42,583 nucleotides of DNA from UBA4124 sp052034745 (GTDB lineage Bacteria; Patescibacteriota; Minisyncoccia; Phycocordibacterales; UBA9973): the NCBI GenBank assembly GCA_052034745.1, contig JBPOIF010000030.1, forward strand, positions 1 through 42,583. The letters are read 5' to 3'. Position 1 is the stretch's first letter, and every line of letters begins with the position of its first letter. Positions 1 through 6,152 of the stretch are shown one piece after another. Both the position numbers and the translations under genes were made by a program. A model generated the notes under the pieces. The model made no database searches. It saw only the letters and a list, made by a program, of their open reading frames with translations, and was not told the DNA's origin.

Positions 1-1359
1 AAAAAGATTCTTGTAGAACACTCAAGCCCAAACTTGTTCAAACCATTTCATATAGGACACCTGATGAACAACACTATTGGTGAAGCGCTCTATCGTCTCG
101 CCAAGAGTTCTGGTGCGCAGGCGACCCCTATTTCTTTTCCATCTGACATCTCACTCGGTGTAGCAAAAGCGATATATATTCTTTTGGAAAAATTTGGAGA
201 AGATTTTGCACCTACCGATGTGTCAGTGCTTGGGGGCGCGTATGTAGAAGGGGTAAGAAAATATCAAGAAGCAGAAGAAGAGCAACCATGCGGAAGTATG
301 GTGTATCGAGTGAAAGAAATCGCTGACAATTTATACGCACAAAAAGATTCTCCAGAATGGCGACTGTTTGAGAAATGTAAAGTGTTCAATATCAACTATT
401 TTGAACAAGTAGTAAAAAATCTTGGTTCGCAGTTTGATAGTTATATTTATGAGAGTGAAGCAGGAGTAGAAGGAAAGAAGATAGTGTTAGAAAATACTCC
501 AAACGTATTCACTGAAAGTGAAGGAGCGGTTGTGTATATCCCAGAAGAGGGTAGTAAGCTCCACACCGCTGTCTTTATCAATAGCCAAGGCAATCCTACA
601 TATGAAGCAAAAGATATCGGCCTTCTTGATTTGAAGTTCTCTCGTTATCAACCAGATATTTCTATTACAGTCACTGACAATCAACAGGCTTCACACTTCC
701 AAGTAGTAGTAGATGCGGCTGGAAAAATAAATCCCGCATGGCAAAACAATAGTGTGCACCGAAGTCACGGTCGTATGAGTTTCAAGGGGGCCAAGATGTC
801 TTCTCGTTTGGGGAACGTTCCACTCGTTGAAGACATTCTCGCTACGATTGTAGAAGAAGTGAAAGTAAAAAACCCTGATGCAACTGATGAAGTAGCAAAA
901 CAGGTTGCTATCGCTGCGATTAAATTTGCCATTTTGCGTACACAGGCTGGCAAGGATATTAACTTTGATCCTGACACCTCACTTTCTTTTGAGGGCGATA
1001 GTGGACCATATCTGCAATACACCGCAGTGCGAGCAGGGGCACTGCTTGAGAAAGGGAGCGCCTTGGGTATTACTCCCAATATAGATACTCCTGTTGCAGG
1101 CACCGAGACCCTTGAACGGTTGGTTGCACGATTTCTAGAAGTAGCAGGGGAAGCGCAAGAGTCATGGGCACCGCACTCTGTGGTCTCATACCTCCTCGAG
1201 CTCTCACAAGCATTTAACTCTTGGTATGGACAAGGCAAGATTGTAGATGCGGAAGACGTGTCAGGTACAGCCTACCGTCTCTCGGTAGTTGCAGCCGTTC
1301 GTCAGACTATCATAAACGGCCTTTGGGTCCTCGGTATCGAAACTCCAGAGAAGATGTAA
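1..1359 (+). CDS. argS: Arginyl-tRNA synthetase, 5'-truncated by the window edge
   Basis: Class Ia aminoacyl-tRNA synthetase that charges tRNA-Arg in the cytoplasm. The reading frame is open from base 1, so the N-terminal additional domain (roughly the first 110 residues of a usual 550-residue enzyme) lies outside the window. What remains has the HIGH signature as HIGH at residues 17-20 of the visible frame, preceded by EHSSPN, and a KMSK-like loop AKMSSRLGN near residue 265. The C-terminal all-helical DALR anticodon-binding domain follows (GPYLQYT onward), and the protein ends in the family-typical GIETPEKM. No terminator follows; the next 80 bases hold a small hairpin and the promoter of the next gene. 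Identification is secure. Confidence 0.96.
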   Translation, partial: KKILVEHSSPNLFKPFHIGHLMNNTIGEALYRLAKSSGAQATPISFPSDISLGVAKAIYILLEKFGEDFAPTDVSVLGGAYVEGVRKYQEAEEEQPCGSMVYRVKEIADNLYAQKDSPEWRLFEKCKVFNINYFEQVVKNLGSQFDSYIYESEAGVEGKKIVLENTPNVFTESEGAVVYIPEEGSKLHTAVFINSQGNPTYEAKDIGLLDLKFSRYQPDISITVTDNQQASHFQVVVDAAGKINPAWQNNSVHRSHGRMSFKGAKMSSRLGNVPLVEDILATIVEEVKVKNPDATDEVAKQVAIAAIKFAILRTQAGKDINFDPDTSLSFEGDSGPYLQYTAVRAGALLEKGSALGITPNIDTPVAGTETLERLVARFLEVAGEAQESWAPHSVVSYLLELSQAFNSWYGQGKIVDAEDVSGTAYRLSVVAAVRQTIINGLWVLGIETPEKM

Positions 1360-1371
1360 GGGGACACTTAT

Positions 1372-1392
1372 CCTGAGCCTGCCGAAGGTCAG
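1372..1392. repeat. REP-like short hairpin downstream of argS
   Basis: The stretch contains CCTGAGCCTGCCGAAGG, one base different from the CCTGAGCCTGTCGAAGG element that I recall as dispersed in intergenic regions of many bacteria. It can fold as CTGA.CCT pairing with AGG.TCAG. Only one copy is seen here and there is no T-tract, so it is not a convincing terminator. Assignment as a dispersed repeat is from memory of the motif. Confidence 0.35.
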
Positions 1393-1393
1393 T

Positions 1394-1436
1394 TTGACTA
1401 TAATAGTTTTTCTTGTAGTATCAAGAAAAACTATTA
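1394..1436 (+). promoter_or_regulatory. Promoter with inverted repeat, copy A
   Basis: A -35 TTGACT (1394-1399), 16-base spacer and -10 TAGTAT (1416-1421) can be read. The -10 is exactly the 6-base loop of a perfect 15-bp inverted repeat (1401-1415 and 1422-1436, core arms TTTTTCTTG and CAAGAAAAA). The start codon of the next gene follows at 1441. The same arrangement recurs at 1982-2019. The repeat around the -10 could be a repressor operator or simply part of a duplicated promoter. Confidence 0.6.
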
Positions 1437-1440
1437 GTAA

Positions 1441-1923
1441 ATGAAAACATTAAAACAGGCGTTTCTTGTTCTTGTGAAAAAGTACAAGCCAAGAATTTCG
1501 GGGCGATTTATTTTTGGGTTTAATCTGCTCGATATAGATGCTCGGGTAATCCACACCAAAGAATGTTCCCTTTCAGTTTTTTTCTGCGAACTTTTTCTTC
1601 GTTCGGGAAACTATCCTGAAAACAGAGCATCAATTGTCATTTTCCGTGGCATTATTCCCAGCGGGTCAATTCTGAAGGATCCTGTTTTGGAAATAGAAGA
1701 TGTTCTCTGCTATGTGTACAAAAGTATGGATAATGAAAGTACGATCGATTGGTGCTCAAAGTCAGAGATACTCACTTTTTCTTTAAAAGATACTCCAACA
1801 AACCCCCGGGGCAGCCTCTCACAAAGAGAGGAGATCATCGTTTCCAGGATCATTGGGAAGCTCCAAAAACAGCTTTCAAATGAAAGGAAAGGAATAATGC
1901 ATTTCTTTAAGAGATTATTTTAA
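1441..1923 (+). CDS. Orphan hypothetical protein, 160 aa
   Basis: I do not recognise the family. The product is basic at both ends (N-terminal KTLKQAFLVLVKKYKPR, C-terminal KGIMHFFKRLF), with a mixed hydrophobic/polar middle that looks like a soluble alpha/beta fold; it has no signal peptide and no clear membrane span. It has four cysteines, but not in zinc-ribbon pairs. The start at 1441 fits the promoter-embedded inverted repeat ending a few bases upstream, and the stop is followed at once by a terminator, so this is a single-gene transcription unit. It is more AT-rich than argS and shares its promoter element and terminator type with the next gene, which suggests that the two were acquired or duplicated as units. 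Function unknown. Confidence 0.7.
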   Translation: MKTLKQAFLVLVKKYKPRISGRFIFGFNLLDIDARVIHTKECSLSVFFCELFLRSGNYPENRASIVIFRGIIPSGSILKDPVLEIEDVLCYVYKSMDNESTIDWCSKSEILTFSLKDTPTNPRGSLSQREEIIVSRIIGKLQKQLSNERKGIMHFFKRLF

Positions 1924-1929
1924 AGTTTT

Positions 1930-1957
1930 AAAAGCCGCAGCGTTGCGGCTTTTTTTT
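1930..1957 (+). terminator. Rho-independent terminator, copy A
   Basis: Stem AAAAGCCGC / GCGGCTTTT with a 6-base loop followed by a run of T. Nearly identical to the terminator at 2577-2603 (one base differs in the GCCGC-AR-CGTTGCGGC core). Confidence 0.85.
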
Positions 1958-1981
1958 CGAGATTCATCATATTAGATATGG

Positions 1982-2019
1982 TTGACTTACACAGTTTTTC
2001 TTGTAGTATCAAGAAAAAA
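1982..2019 (+). promoter_or_regulatory. Promoter with inverted repeat, copy B
   Basis: TTGACT (1982-1987), 16-base spacer, TAGTAT (2004-2009). The 26 bases 1993-2018 are identical to 1405-1430, including both arms of the inverted repeat and the loop that is the -10. The outer part of the palindrome is not conserved here, so the shared unit is the -35, the proximal spacer, the -10 and the 9-bp arms. The start codon follows at 2027. Confidence 0.6.
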
Positions 2020-2026
2020 GTAAATC

Positions 2027-2575
2027 ATGATCTCTTTAAAAGAATGGCAAGATAATCCTCATTTGGGTTTGCATTATTATGCGCACTGGGATGAACAAAT
2101 GTTCAAAGCTTTGGAAAATGCCAAAAATCAACCAGGGCTTTTAGTAAAAATGAACGAGTCGCTGAATGTGGGTAAACGCTTATTAAAAAAATTACCCAGA
2201 AAGCTCGGTATTGTTTGTGGGCCTATTTCTACAGGTAAAAAAACAGTGCAAGAGAATTTAAAGGTTTTTGAGCTAACAGTTTTGAAAGTTTCAAATGAAA
2301 TGCCCATCTTCAACCAGATGCCGTTTGAACCAGTTTTTGAAACTGCCCACAGTTTAGCAATGGAAGACAAAGATCTTTGCCCATCGGGTAAAAGCTCAGA
2401 GTTTTTTATTAAATATTTCTATGAAGAGATATTTCTTTCAAACAAAGAATGGAACCCCCATTTTATTTATGGGTGGGAACATTCTGTCGGAGCGATAATG
2501 GAGCACGATATTTTTATTCAGCTGGGATTAGGAAAAGATATCGTTTATTTGTCGGAAGATTTTGTAACACCTTAA
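2027..2575 (+). CDS. DUF4406 / nucleoside 2-deoxyribosyltransferase-like protein
   Basis: 182 aa. The middle contains GIVCGPISTGKKTVQENLK, resembling the first strand and glycine loop (GPIS/GPMT) of the nucleoside 2-deoxyribosyltransferase/DUF4406 superfamily. The C-terminal part has GWEHSVGAIMEHDIFIQLG, matching the GWE-S-GA--E--LA--LG pattern of that fold, followed by IVYLSED. The glutamate in the GA-x-x-E motif is the usual nucleophile position. An N-terminal extension of about 60 residues (LKEWQDNPHLGLHYYAHWDEQ onward) is not typical. Members are common in phages and mobile DNA and hydrolyse or transfer nucleoside/nucleotide bases; the substrate here is unknown. It is a single-gene unit with its own promoter and terminator, twin in layout to the preceding gene. 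The superfamily call is by motif reading only. Confidence 0.6.
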   Translation: MISLKEWQDNPHLGLHYYAHWDEQMFKALENAKNQPGLLVKMNESLNVGKRLLKKLPRKLGIVCGPISTGKKTVQENLKVFELTVLKVSNEMPIFNQMPFEPVFETAHSLAMEDKDLCPSGKSSEFFIKYFYEEIFLSNKEWNPHFIYGWEHSVGAIMEHDIFIQLGLGKDIVYLSEDFVTP

Positions 2576-2576
2576 C

Positions 2577-2603
2577 AAAAGCCGCAACGTTGCGGCTTTT
2601 TTT
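2577..2603 (+). terminator. Rho-independent terminator, copy B
   Basis: Perfect 16-bp palindrome GCCGCAACGTTGCGGC flanked by AAAA and a T-run, two bases after the stop of the DUF4406-like gene. Its right arm also supplies the -35 of the ndk promoter. Confidence 0.88.
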
Positions 2604-2618
2604 GTTTGAGAGTAGGAT
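2590..2618 (+). promoter_or_regulatory. Predicted leaderless promoter of ndk
   Basis: -35 TTGCGG (2590-2595), 17-base spacer, -10 TAGGAT (2613-2618), ATG only 8 bases further on. Transcription would start at or beside the ATG. Confidence 0.45.
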
Positions 2619-2626
2619 AGAGTTCT

Positions 2627-3229
2627 ATGACACATCCTAAAAAAGAGCGATCATTTGTTATTATTAAACCAGACGGGGTGCAGCGTTCGTTGGTTGGCGA
2701 TATTATCTCTCGTTTTGAAAAAACGGGCCTTAAATTTATTGCCATGAAAATGATGCTTCCCACCAAAGAGCACTTATTTAAGCATTACAACAAAGATGAT
2801 GTTTGGTATGAAAGTAAAGGGAAGGTGACACTTGATGCAATTATCGCAAGAGGGGAAACTCCAACAAAAACTGCAACCGAATATGGTAAAGGCATTATTG
2901 AACAACTTGCAAATTTTATGTCAGCAAGTCCTGTTATCGCTATGGTTTTAGAGGGGAATAAGGCAGTTTCTGTTGTAAAGAAGATCGTGGGAGGGACTGA
3001 ACCAGCGACATCTGATGTCGGTACTATTCGAGGGGACTACACAATTGATTCATATAGTTTGGCAAATTTTGACAGTCGAGCAGTGCGTAATCTCATTCAT
3101 TGTTCTGACTCACCAGAAGAAGCAGTAAGGGAAATTTCACTTTGGTTTAATCCAAATGAGTTGATAGGCTATCGTCATATCAATGAAGGAATGCTTTACG
3201 ATGTAAACCTAGACGGTATTCTAGAATAG
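2627..3229 (+). CDS. ndk: Nucleoside diphosphate kinase, long form
   Basis: Transfers the gamma phosphate of ATP to nucleoside diphosphates through a phosphohistidine. The N-terminus has ERSFVIIKPDGVQR (KPDGVQR, residues 14-20), and the active-site histidine lies in RNLIHCSDSPEEA at residue 158, equivalent to NVIHGSDS. The protein is 200 aa against about 140-150 for usual bacterial Ndk. An insertion of about 30 residues (roughly residues 54-88) follows HYNKDD, and there is a C-terminal tail after the usual W-F motif (NELIGYRHINEGMLYDVNLDGILE). Long forms of this kind are known in some archaeal and uncultured lineages; the effect on oligomer state is not predictable here. There is no Shine-Dalgarno, and a -10 box 8 bases from the ATG suggests a leaderless message. 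Confidence 0.93.
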   Translation: MTHPKKERSFVIIKPDGVQRSLVGDIISRFEKTGLKFIAMKMMLPTKEHLFKHYNKDDVWYESKGKVTLDAIIARGETPTKTATEYGKGIIEQLANFMSASPVIAMVLEGNKAVSVVKKIVGGTEPATSDVGTIRGDYTIDSYSLANFDSRAVRNLIHCSDSPEEAVREISLWFNPNELIGYRHINEGMLYDVNLDGILE

Positions 3230-3276
3230 GTAATCCTTATAGGCTCCTTCGACATTACATTTTGTCTCTGTCTATC

Positions 3277-3304
3277 TTGTTTCTCGGAACAGAGAACGTA
3301 TACT
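3277..3304 (+). promoter_or_regulatory. Promoter of the structured RNA
   Basis: -35 TTGTTT (3277-3282), 16-base spacer, -10 TATACT (3299-3304). The predicted start, 6-7 bases downstream (3310-3311), coincides with the first base of the outer helix of the RNA below. Confidence 0.55.
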
Positions 3305-3309
3305 GAATA

Positions 3310-3486
3310 TACGGCTATTTTAAAATAGTACTTAGAACGTAAGTTATCAGGGGCGCTGCGTGGTATCTGTATTGCCGAATTTTTTATGAGGCATTGCTGG
3401 TACCCAGGCATCCCACTTAGCATCTGCTAAGGATACTATTTTATAAATAGCCGTAATAAAAAACTCTGTGTAAGCAGGGTTTTTTA
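3310..3486 (+). ncRNA. Predicted structured small RNA with its own terminator
   Basis: The 280-base gap between ndk and the next gene has no plausible protein. It shows an outer helix between 3310-3330 and 3434-3455 (TACGGCTATTT and AAATAGCCGTA, continuing with AAAATAGTA and TACTATTTT). Inside are an ACTTA/TAAGT hairpin (3330-3344), a nested arm in which GGG, TGC, GGTA and TGCC on the left meet GGCA, TACC, GCA and CCC on the right (3350-3413), and a CTTAG/CTAAG hairpin (3416-3430). A rho-independent terminator follows directly (3458-3486: 11-bp stem with one G-U pair, T-run). With a promoter placed so that transcription starts at the outer helix, this reads as a free RNA of about 175 nt. It lacks SRP, tmRNA and RNase P signatures. 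A closed outer stem with an opened centre is reminiscent of 6S RNA, but I cannot assign it. Confidence 0.6.
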
Positions 3487-3510
3487 TTTTTATGGCATAC
3501 TAGTGAGACT

Positions 3511-3909
3511 ATGCGCCGTCTTTTTCTCTTGGTAACTCTTGTTTCAATCCTAATTTTGGTTATTTTGCATTACGGGGCACTCATCTATGACCTTTATGGT
3601 ACGTTTTTCTGGTTCGATATGCTCACCCATACGCTCGGAGGATTTGTAGTGGTGTTCGTTGGAATTGTTTTTCTGGGTTCTCGGTCATCTCGACTCCTCA
3701 CACGGAGAAATCTTATTATCCTTGTTATAGGTATTGGTGTACTGTGGGAACTATACGAGTACTTAGTACAAACAATGATACCCGCAACCCCTTTTGTTAC
3801 TTTTGTTGATTCTTTGAGTGATATTCTCTTCGATGTTGTTGGGGGAGTTATCGGAATATGCTTTGTTCATTGGTTAAAAAAGAGGTACACTACAAGAGAT
3901 GGCAACTGA
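3511..3909 (+). CDS. Small four-helix membrane protein, DUF2238-like
   Basis: 132 aa with about four hydrophobic spans (residues 4-24, about 38-57, 69-86 and 105-121). Between them lie FWFDMLTHTLGGF, LWELYEYL and DSLSDILFDVVGG, i.e. the FD-x-x-H-x-x-GG, WE-x-x-E and D-x-x-x-D patterns of the DUF2238/VanZ-like integral membrane group. The conserved acidic and histidine residues face the membrane in that group; the function is unknown. A possible -10 CATACT (3496-3501) lies 9 bases before the ATG. The gene overlaps the next one by 11 bases and carries that gene's promoter in its tail. Confidence 0.7.
   Translation: MRRLFLLVTLVSILILVILHYGALIYDLYGTFFWFDMLTHTLGGFVVVFVGIVFLGSRSSRLLTRRNLIILVIGIGVLWELYEYLVQTMIPATPFVTFVDSLSDILFDVVGGVIGICFVHWLKKRYTTRDGN
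3863..3891 (+). promoter_or_regulatory. Predicted leaderless promoter of the beta-CASP RNase gene
   Basis: -35 TTGTTC (3863-3868), 17-base spacer, -10 TACACT (3886-3891), then 7 bases to the ATG at 3899. The whole promoter lies inside the preceding coding sequence. Confidence 0.45.
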
Positions 3910-5269
3910 AAAAATTCTGAAACTTACTTTTGCAGGCGGAACCGGGAGTGTGACAGGAGCAAACTTTTTGCTCGAAGGCGAGGGGAAGCGCATCTTGATT
4001 GATTGTGGACTTTCACAGGGGACAAAGCTTGCTGATGATAAGAACTGGGAACCATTTCCCTACGATCCCGCATCGATCGATATACTGTTTATCACGCATG
4101 CACACATCGACCACATCGGTCGTATTCCAAAGCTCGTCTTCGAGGGGTTTAAGGGGGTGATCTATTCAACAACTCCGACAAAGGATATTACGGAGCTCAT
4201 GCTTGATGATACGGCAAATATCCTCTCTCATGGCGACAACGAACAGCTCGGCAAAATGTACAGCCCTGCAGTCCTCGAAAAAGTTTTTAAAAACTGGAAG
4301 ACAGTAGACTATCACGAACCGTTGGTGATCGACCAGTTTTCTTTTCGTTATCTTGATGCGGGGCACATCCTTGGTTCGGGAATGCTCGAGCTTACCTACA
4401 ACAAAAAAAAGATTCTCTTTACGGGAGATCTCGGCAACTCACCGTCACCACTCCTTCCTGACACGGAAGCGATTAAAGACATTGATTATATGCTCATGGA
4501 AAGTGTCTATGGAGATCGCAATCACACCGACCGCAATGAACGTCGCAACAAGCTCGAGGCGACCATTGAGGACAACTTCAAACGTAAGGGGACACTCGTC
4601 ATCCCTACCTTTTCTCTTGAGCGAAGTCAGGAACTCCTCTTTGAGATAGATCAGCTTGTTGAGAACGACCGCGTGCCTCAGATGCCTATCTTTTTTGATT
4701 CTCCGCTTGGAATCCGTCTTACCAAAGTCTATCGACAGTATTCGAAGTACTACAACCAATTTGCACAGCAACTGCTCAAAAACGGTGGAGACATCTTTAG
4801 TTTTCCAGGACTCAAGTCGACACTCCTCACTGAGGAATCAAAAGAGATTGTCCGTGCCCCAAATCCAAAGATAGTGATTGCCGGAAGTGGTATGTCAAAC
4901 GGGGGACGCATCCTCCATCACGAAGCGCATTATCTTCCTGATCCAAACAACACGATTCTCCTTACTGGATATCAATCCCAAGGTACGCTCGGTCGCCTCA
5001 TTCAAGAGGGGCAAAAAGAAGTACGTATCAATGGGCAAGAGATCCCTGTTCGTGCCAACGTCGTTTTTATCGACGGGTATTCAGGACATAAGGACTCGGA
5101 TCACTTGATTGATTTTGTTGCGCAAGTTTCTGACAACATCAAGCAAGTCTTTGTTGCAATGGGAGAGCCAAAGTCTTCACTCTTTTTGGCACAACGTCTT
5201 CGGGACTATCTCGGTGTCTATGCTTCAGCTCCACAAGAAGGGGATGTGATAGAATTGGATTGTAATTAA
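3899..5269 (+). CDS. Metallo-beta-lactamase/beta-CASP RNA-processing nuclease
   Basis: 456 aa. The N-terminal metallo-beta-lactamase domain opens with GGTGSVTGANFLLE and has the zinc motif THAHIDHIGR with H67, H69, D71 and H72. Later metal ligands fall in DAGHILGS and in FTGDLGNSPSPLLPD. The beta-CASP insert follows (ESVYGDRNHTDRNERR, then TLVIPTFSLERSQELL and PIFFDSPLG), and the domain closes with IAGSGMSNGGRILHH and DGYSGHKDSDHL. This is the architecture of the CPSF73/Ysh1-like bacterial RNases often called 'RNA-metabolising MBL' proteins, distinct from RNase J. It presumably acts as an endo- or exonuclease on RNA in the cytoplasm. The preceding membrane-protein gene overlaps it by 11 bases. 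Confidence 0.93.
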   Translation: MATEKILKLTFAGGTGSVTGANFLLEGEGKRILIDCGLSQGTKLADDKNWEPFPYDPASIDILFITHAHIDHIGRIPKLVFEGFKGVIYSTTPTKDITELMLDDTANILSHGDNEQLGKMYSPAVLEKVFKNWKTVDYHEPLVIDQFSFRYLDAGHILGSGMLELTYNKKKILFTGDLGNSPSPLLPDTEAIKDIDYMLMESVYGDRNHTDRNERRNKLEATIEDNFKRKGTLVIPTFSLERSQELLFEIDQLVENDRVPQMPIFFDSPLGIRLTKVYRQYSKYYNQFAQQLLKNGGDIFSFPGLKSTLLTEESKEIVRAPNPKIVIAGSGMSNGGRILHHEAHYLPDPNNTILLTGYQSQGTLGRLIQEGQKEVRINGQEIPVRANVVFIDGYSGHKDSDHLIDFVAQVSDNIKQVFVAMGEPKSSLFLAQRLRDYLGVYASAPQEGDVIELDCN

Positions 5270-5303
5270 ACAAATTTATTAGTACTCACTTTACGACATA
5301 TAC

Positions 5304-5939
5304 ATGCCTGATACGATTGCGCAAAAAAATACACCCATCTGTTATAACGGACCACTTGAAAATGGTGACAGACACGGCCACATCAAAATAAAGGTGGGCA
5401 TCTCTGGTGCTGCAGAGACAGGACACTGTGGGCTCGACGCACTCGATAAGGCAAAGGCACTCGGTGCTGAAGTGATTCGCCAGGGAGGTATCCTCGTTAC
5501 CGGAGCAACCACAGGGTTTCCTTTTTGGGCATCCATCGGTGCAAAAGAAGAGCACGGAGTTGTGATAGGGCTTTCTCCTGCATCGAGTCCAAAGGAACAC
5601 GTTGAGACATATCGACTCCCGCTCGATTACACTGACCTTATCATCTATACAGGGTTTGGTTTTCCTGGACGAGACCTTCTCTTTACGCGCAGTTGCGACG
5701 CACTCATCATCGGATGTGGTCGCATCGGAACGATTCATGAATTTACCATTGCGTATGAAGACGGCAAACCGATCGGTATCCTCGAAGGGTCATGGACGAT
5801 GGGGGATCAGATTAGAGATATGATTGCAAAAGGCAATCGTCCCGCTGACAAGATCATCTACGACAAGGATCCTCAGAAGCTCGTCGAGCGCGTGATGGCG
5901 ATGGTAGTCGCTGATCAGAAAGCGCTGGGCGCACACTAG
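5304..5939 (+). CDS. SLOG/LOG-like nucleotide-binding protein
   Basis: 211 aa. The core has a Rossmann-like start (IKVGISGAAETGHCG), an alternating strand/helix pattern (AEVIRQGGILVTGATTGFPFWASIGAKEEHGVVIGLSP) and CDALIIGCGRIGTIHEFTIAYEDGKPIGIL. The last stretch corresponds to the PGGxGTxxE motif of the LOG ('lysine decarboxylase') and wider SLOG families, here as GCGRIGTIHE. Such proteins bind or hydrolyse nucleotides such as cytokinin ribotides or NAD-related ligands. The degenerate glycine pair makes the precise activity uncertain. Its stop lies only a few bases before the T-box leader of ileS, with no terminator in between. Confidence 0.75.
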   Translation: MPDTIAQKNTPICYNGPLENGDRHGHIKIKVGISGAAETGHCGLDALDKAKALGAEVIRQGGILVTGATTGFPFWASIGAKEEHGVVIGLSPASSPKEHVETYRLPLDYTDLIIYTGFGFPGRDLLFTRSCDALIIGCGRIGTIHEFTIAYEDGKPIGILEGSWTMGDQIRDMIAKGNRPADKIIYDKDPQKLVERVMAMVVADQKALGAH

Positions 5940-5962
5940 TGCCCCTTTGAGGGAATTGTGTT

Positions 5963-6149
5963 AGGATAGTTTCATATGCGATGAAGGGGCGATCACCCTG
6001 GAGCTTTGGGGAGAAATTGGTAACAAGAGTAAATCCCAACGGGTAAGCCCGTTAGCGCTGTAATGAGTATAAGTAAGGTGGTACCACGAGAAAAACTCGT
6101 CCTTGCACTATGACTATATGTCGTAATGCGCGGACGAGTTTTATTTTTT
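5963..6149 (+). promoter_or_regulatory. T-box riboswitch controlling ileS (transcriptional, compact stem I)
   Basis: An extended -10 (TG-T-TAGGAT, 5960-5968) precedes a leader with the T-box signature AAGG-TGGTACC-ACGAG at 6075-6090. In the antiterminator AAGG pairs with CCTT (6101-6104) and ACGAG with CTCGT (6096-6100), bulging out TGGTACC (6079-6085); its TGGT would pair with ACCA of uncharged tRNA-Ile (discriminator A). The competing terminator pairs ACTCGTCC (6095-6102) with GGACGAGT (6132-6139), followed by TTTTATTTTTT. Stem III is the usual ACGGG-TAAG-CCCGT (6039-6052). Near the 5' end a short hairpin AGGG/CCCT (5985-5999) carries AUC, an Ile codon, at 5992-5994 in a 7-base loop followed by A. 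This resembles the ultrashort stem I of actinobacterial ileS T-boxes more than the long Firmicutes form. Low charged tRNA-Ile would allow read-through into ileS. Confidence 0.88.
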
Positions 6150-6152
6150 CAT

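Noticed and set aside
1394..2603. Integron-type gene cassettes with attC sites
   Set aside because: The repeated elements are a promoter palindrome and a terminator; no R'/R'' core sites (GTTRRRY) or integrase are visible.
3310..3455. MITE-like element with 20-bp terminal repeats and ATA on both sides
   Set aside because: The ends are imperfect and the ATA flanks may be chance. Only one copy is visible, and the promoter and terminator placement fits a stand-alone RNA better. Copies elsewhere in the genome would revive the idea.
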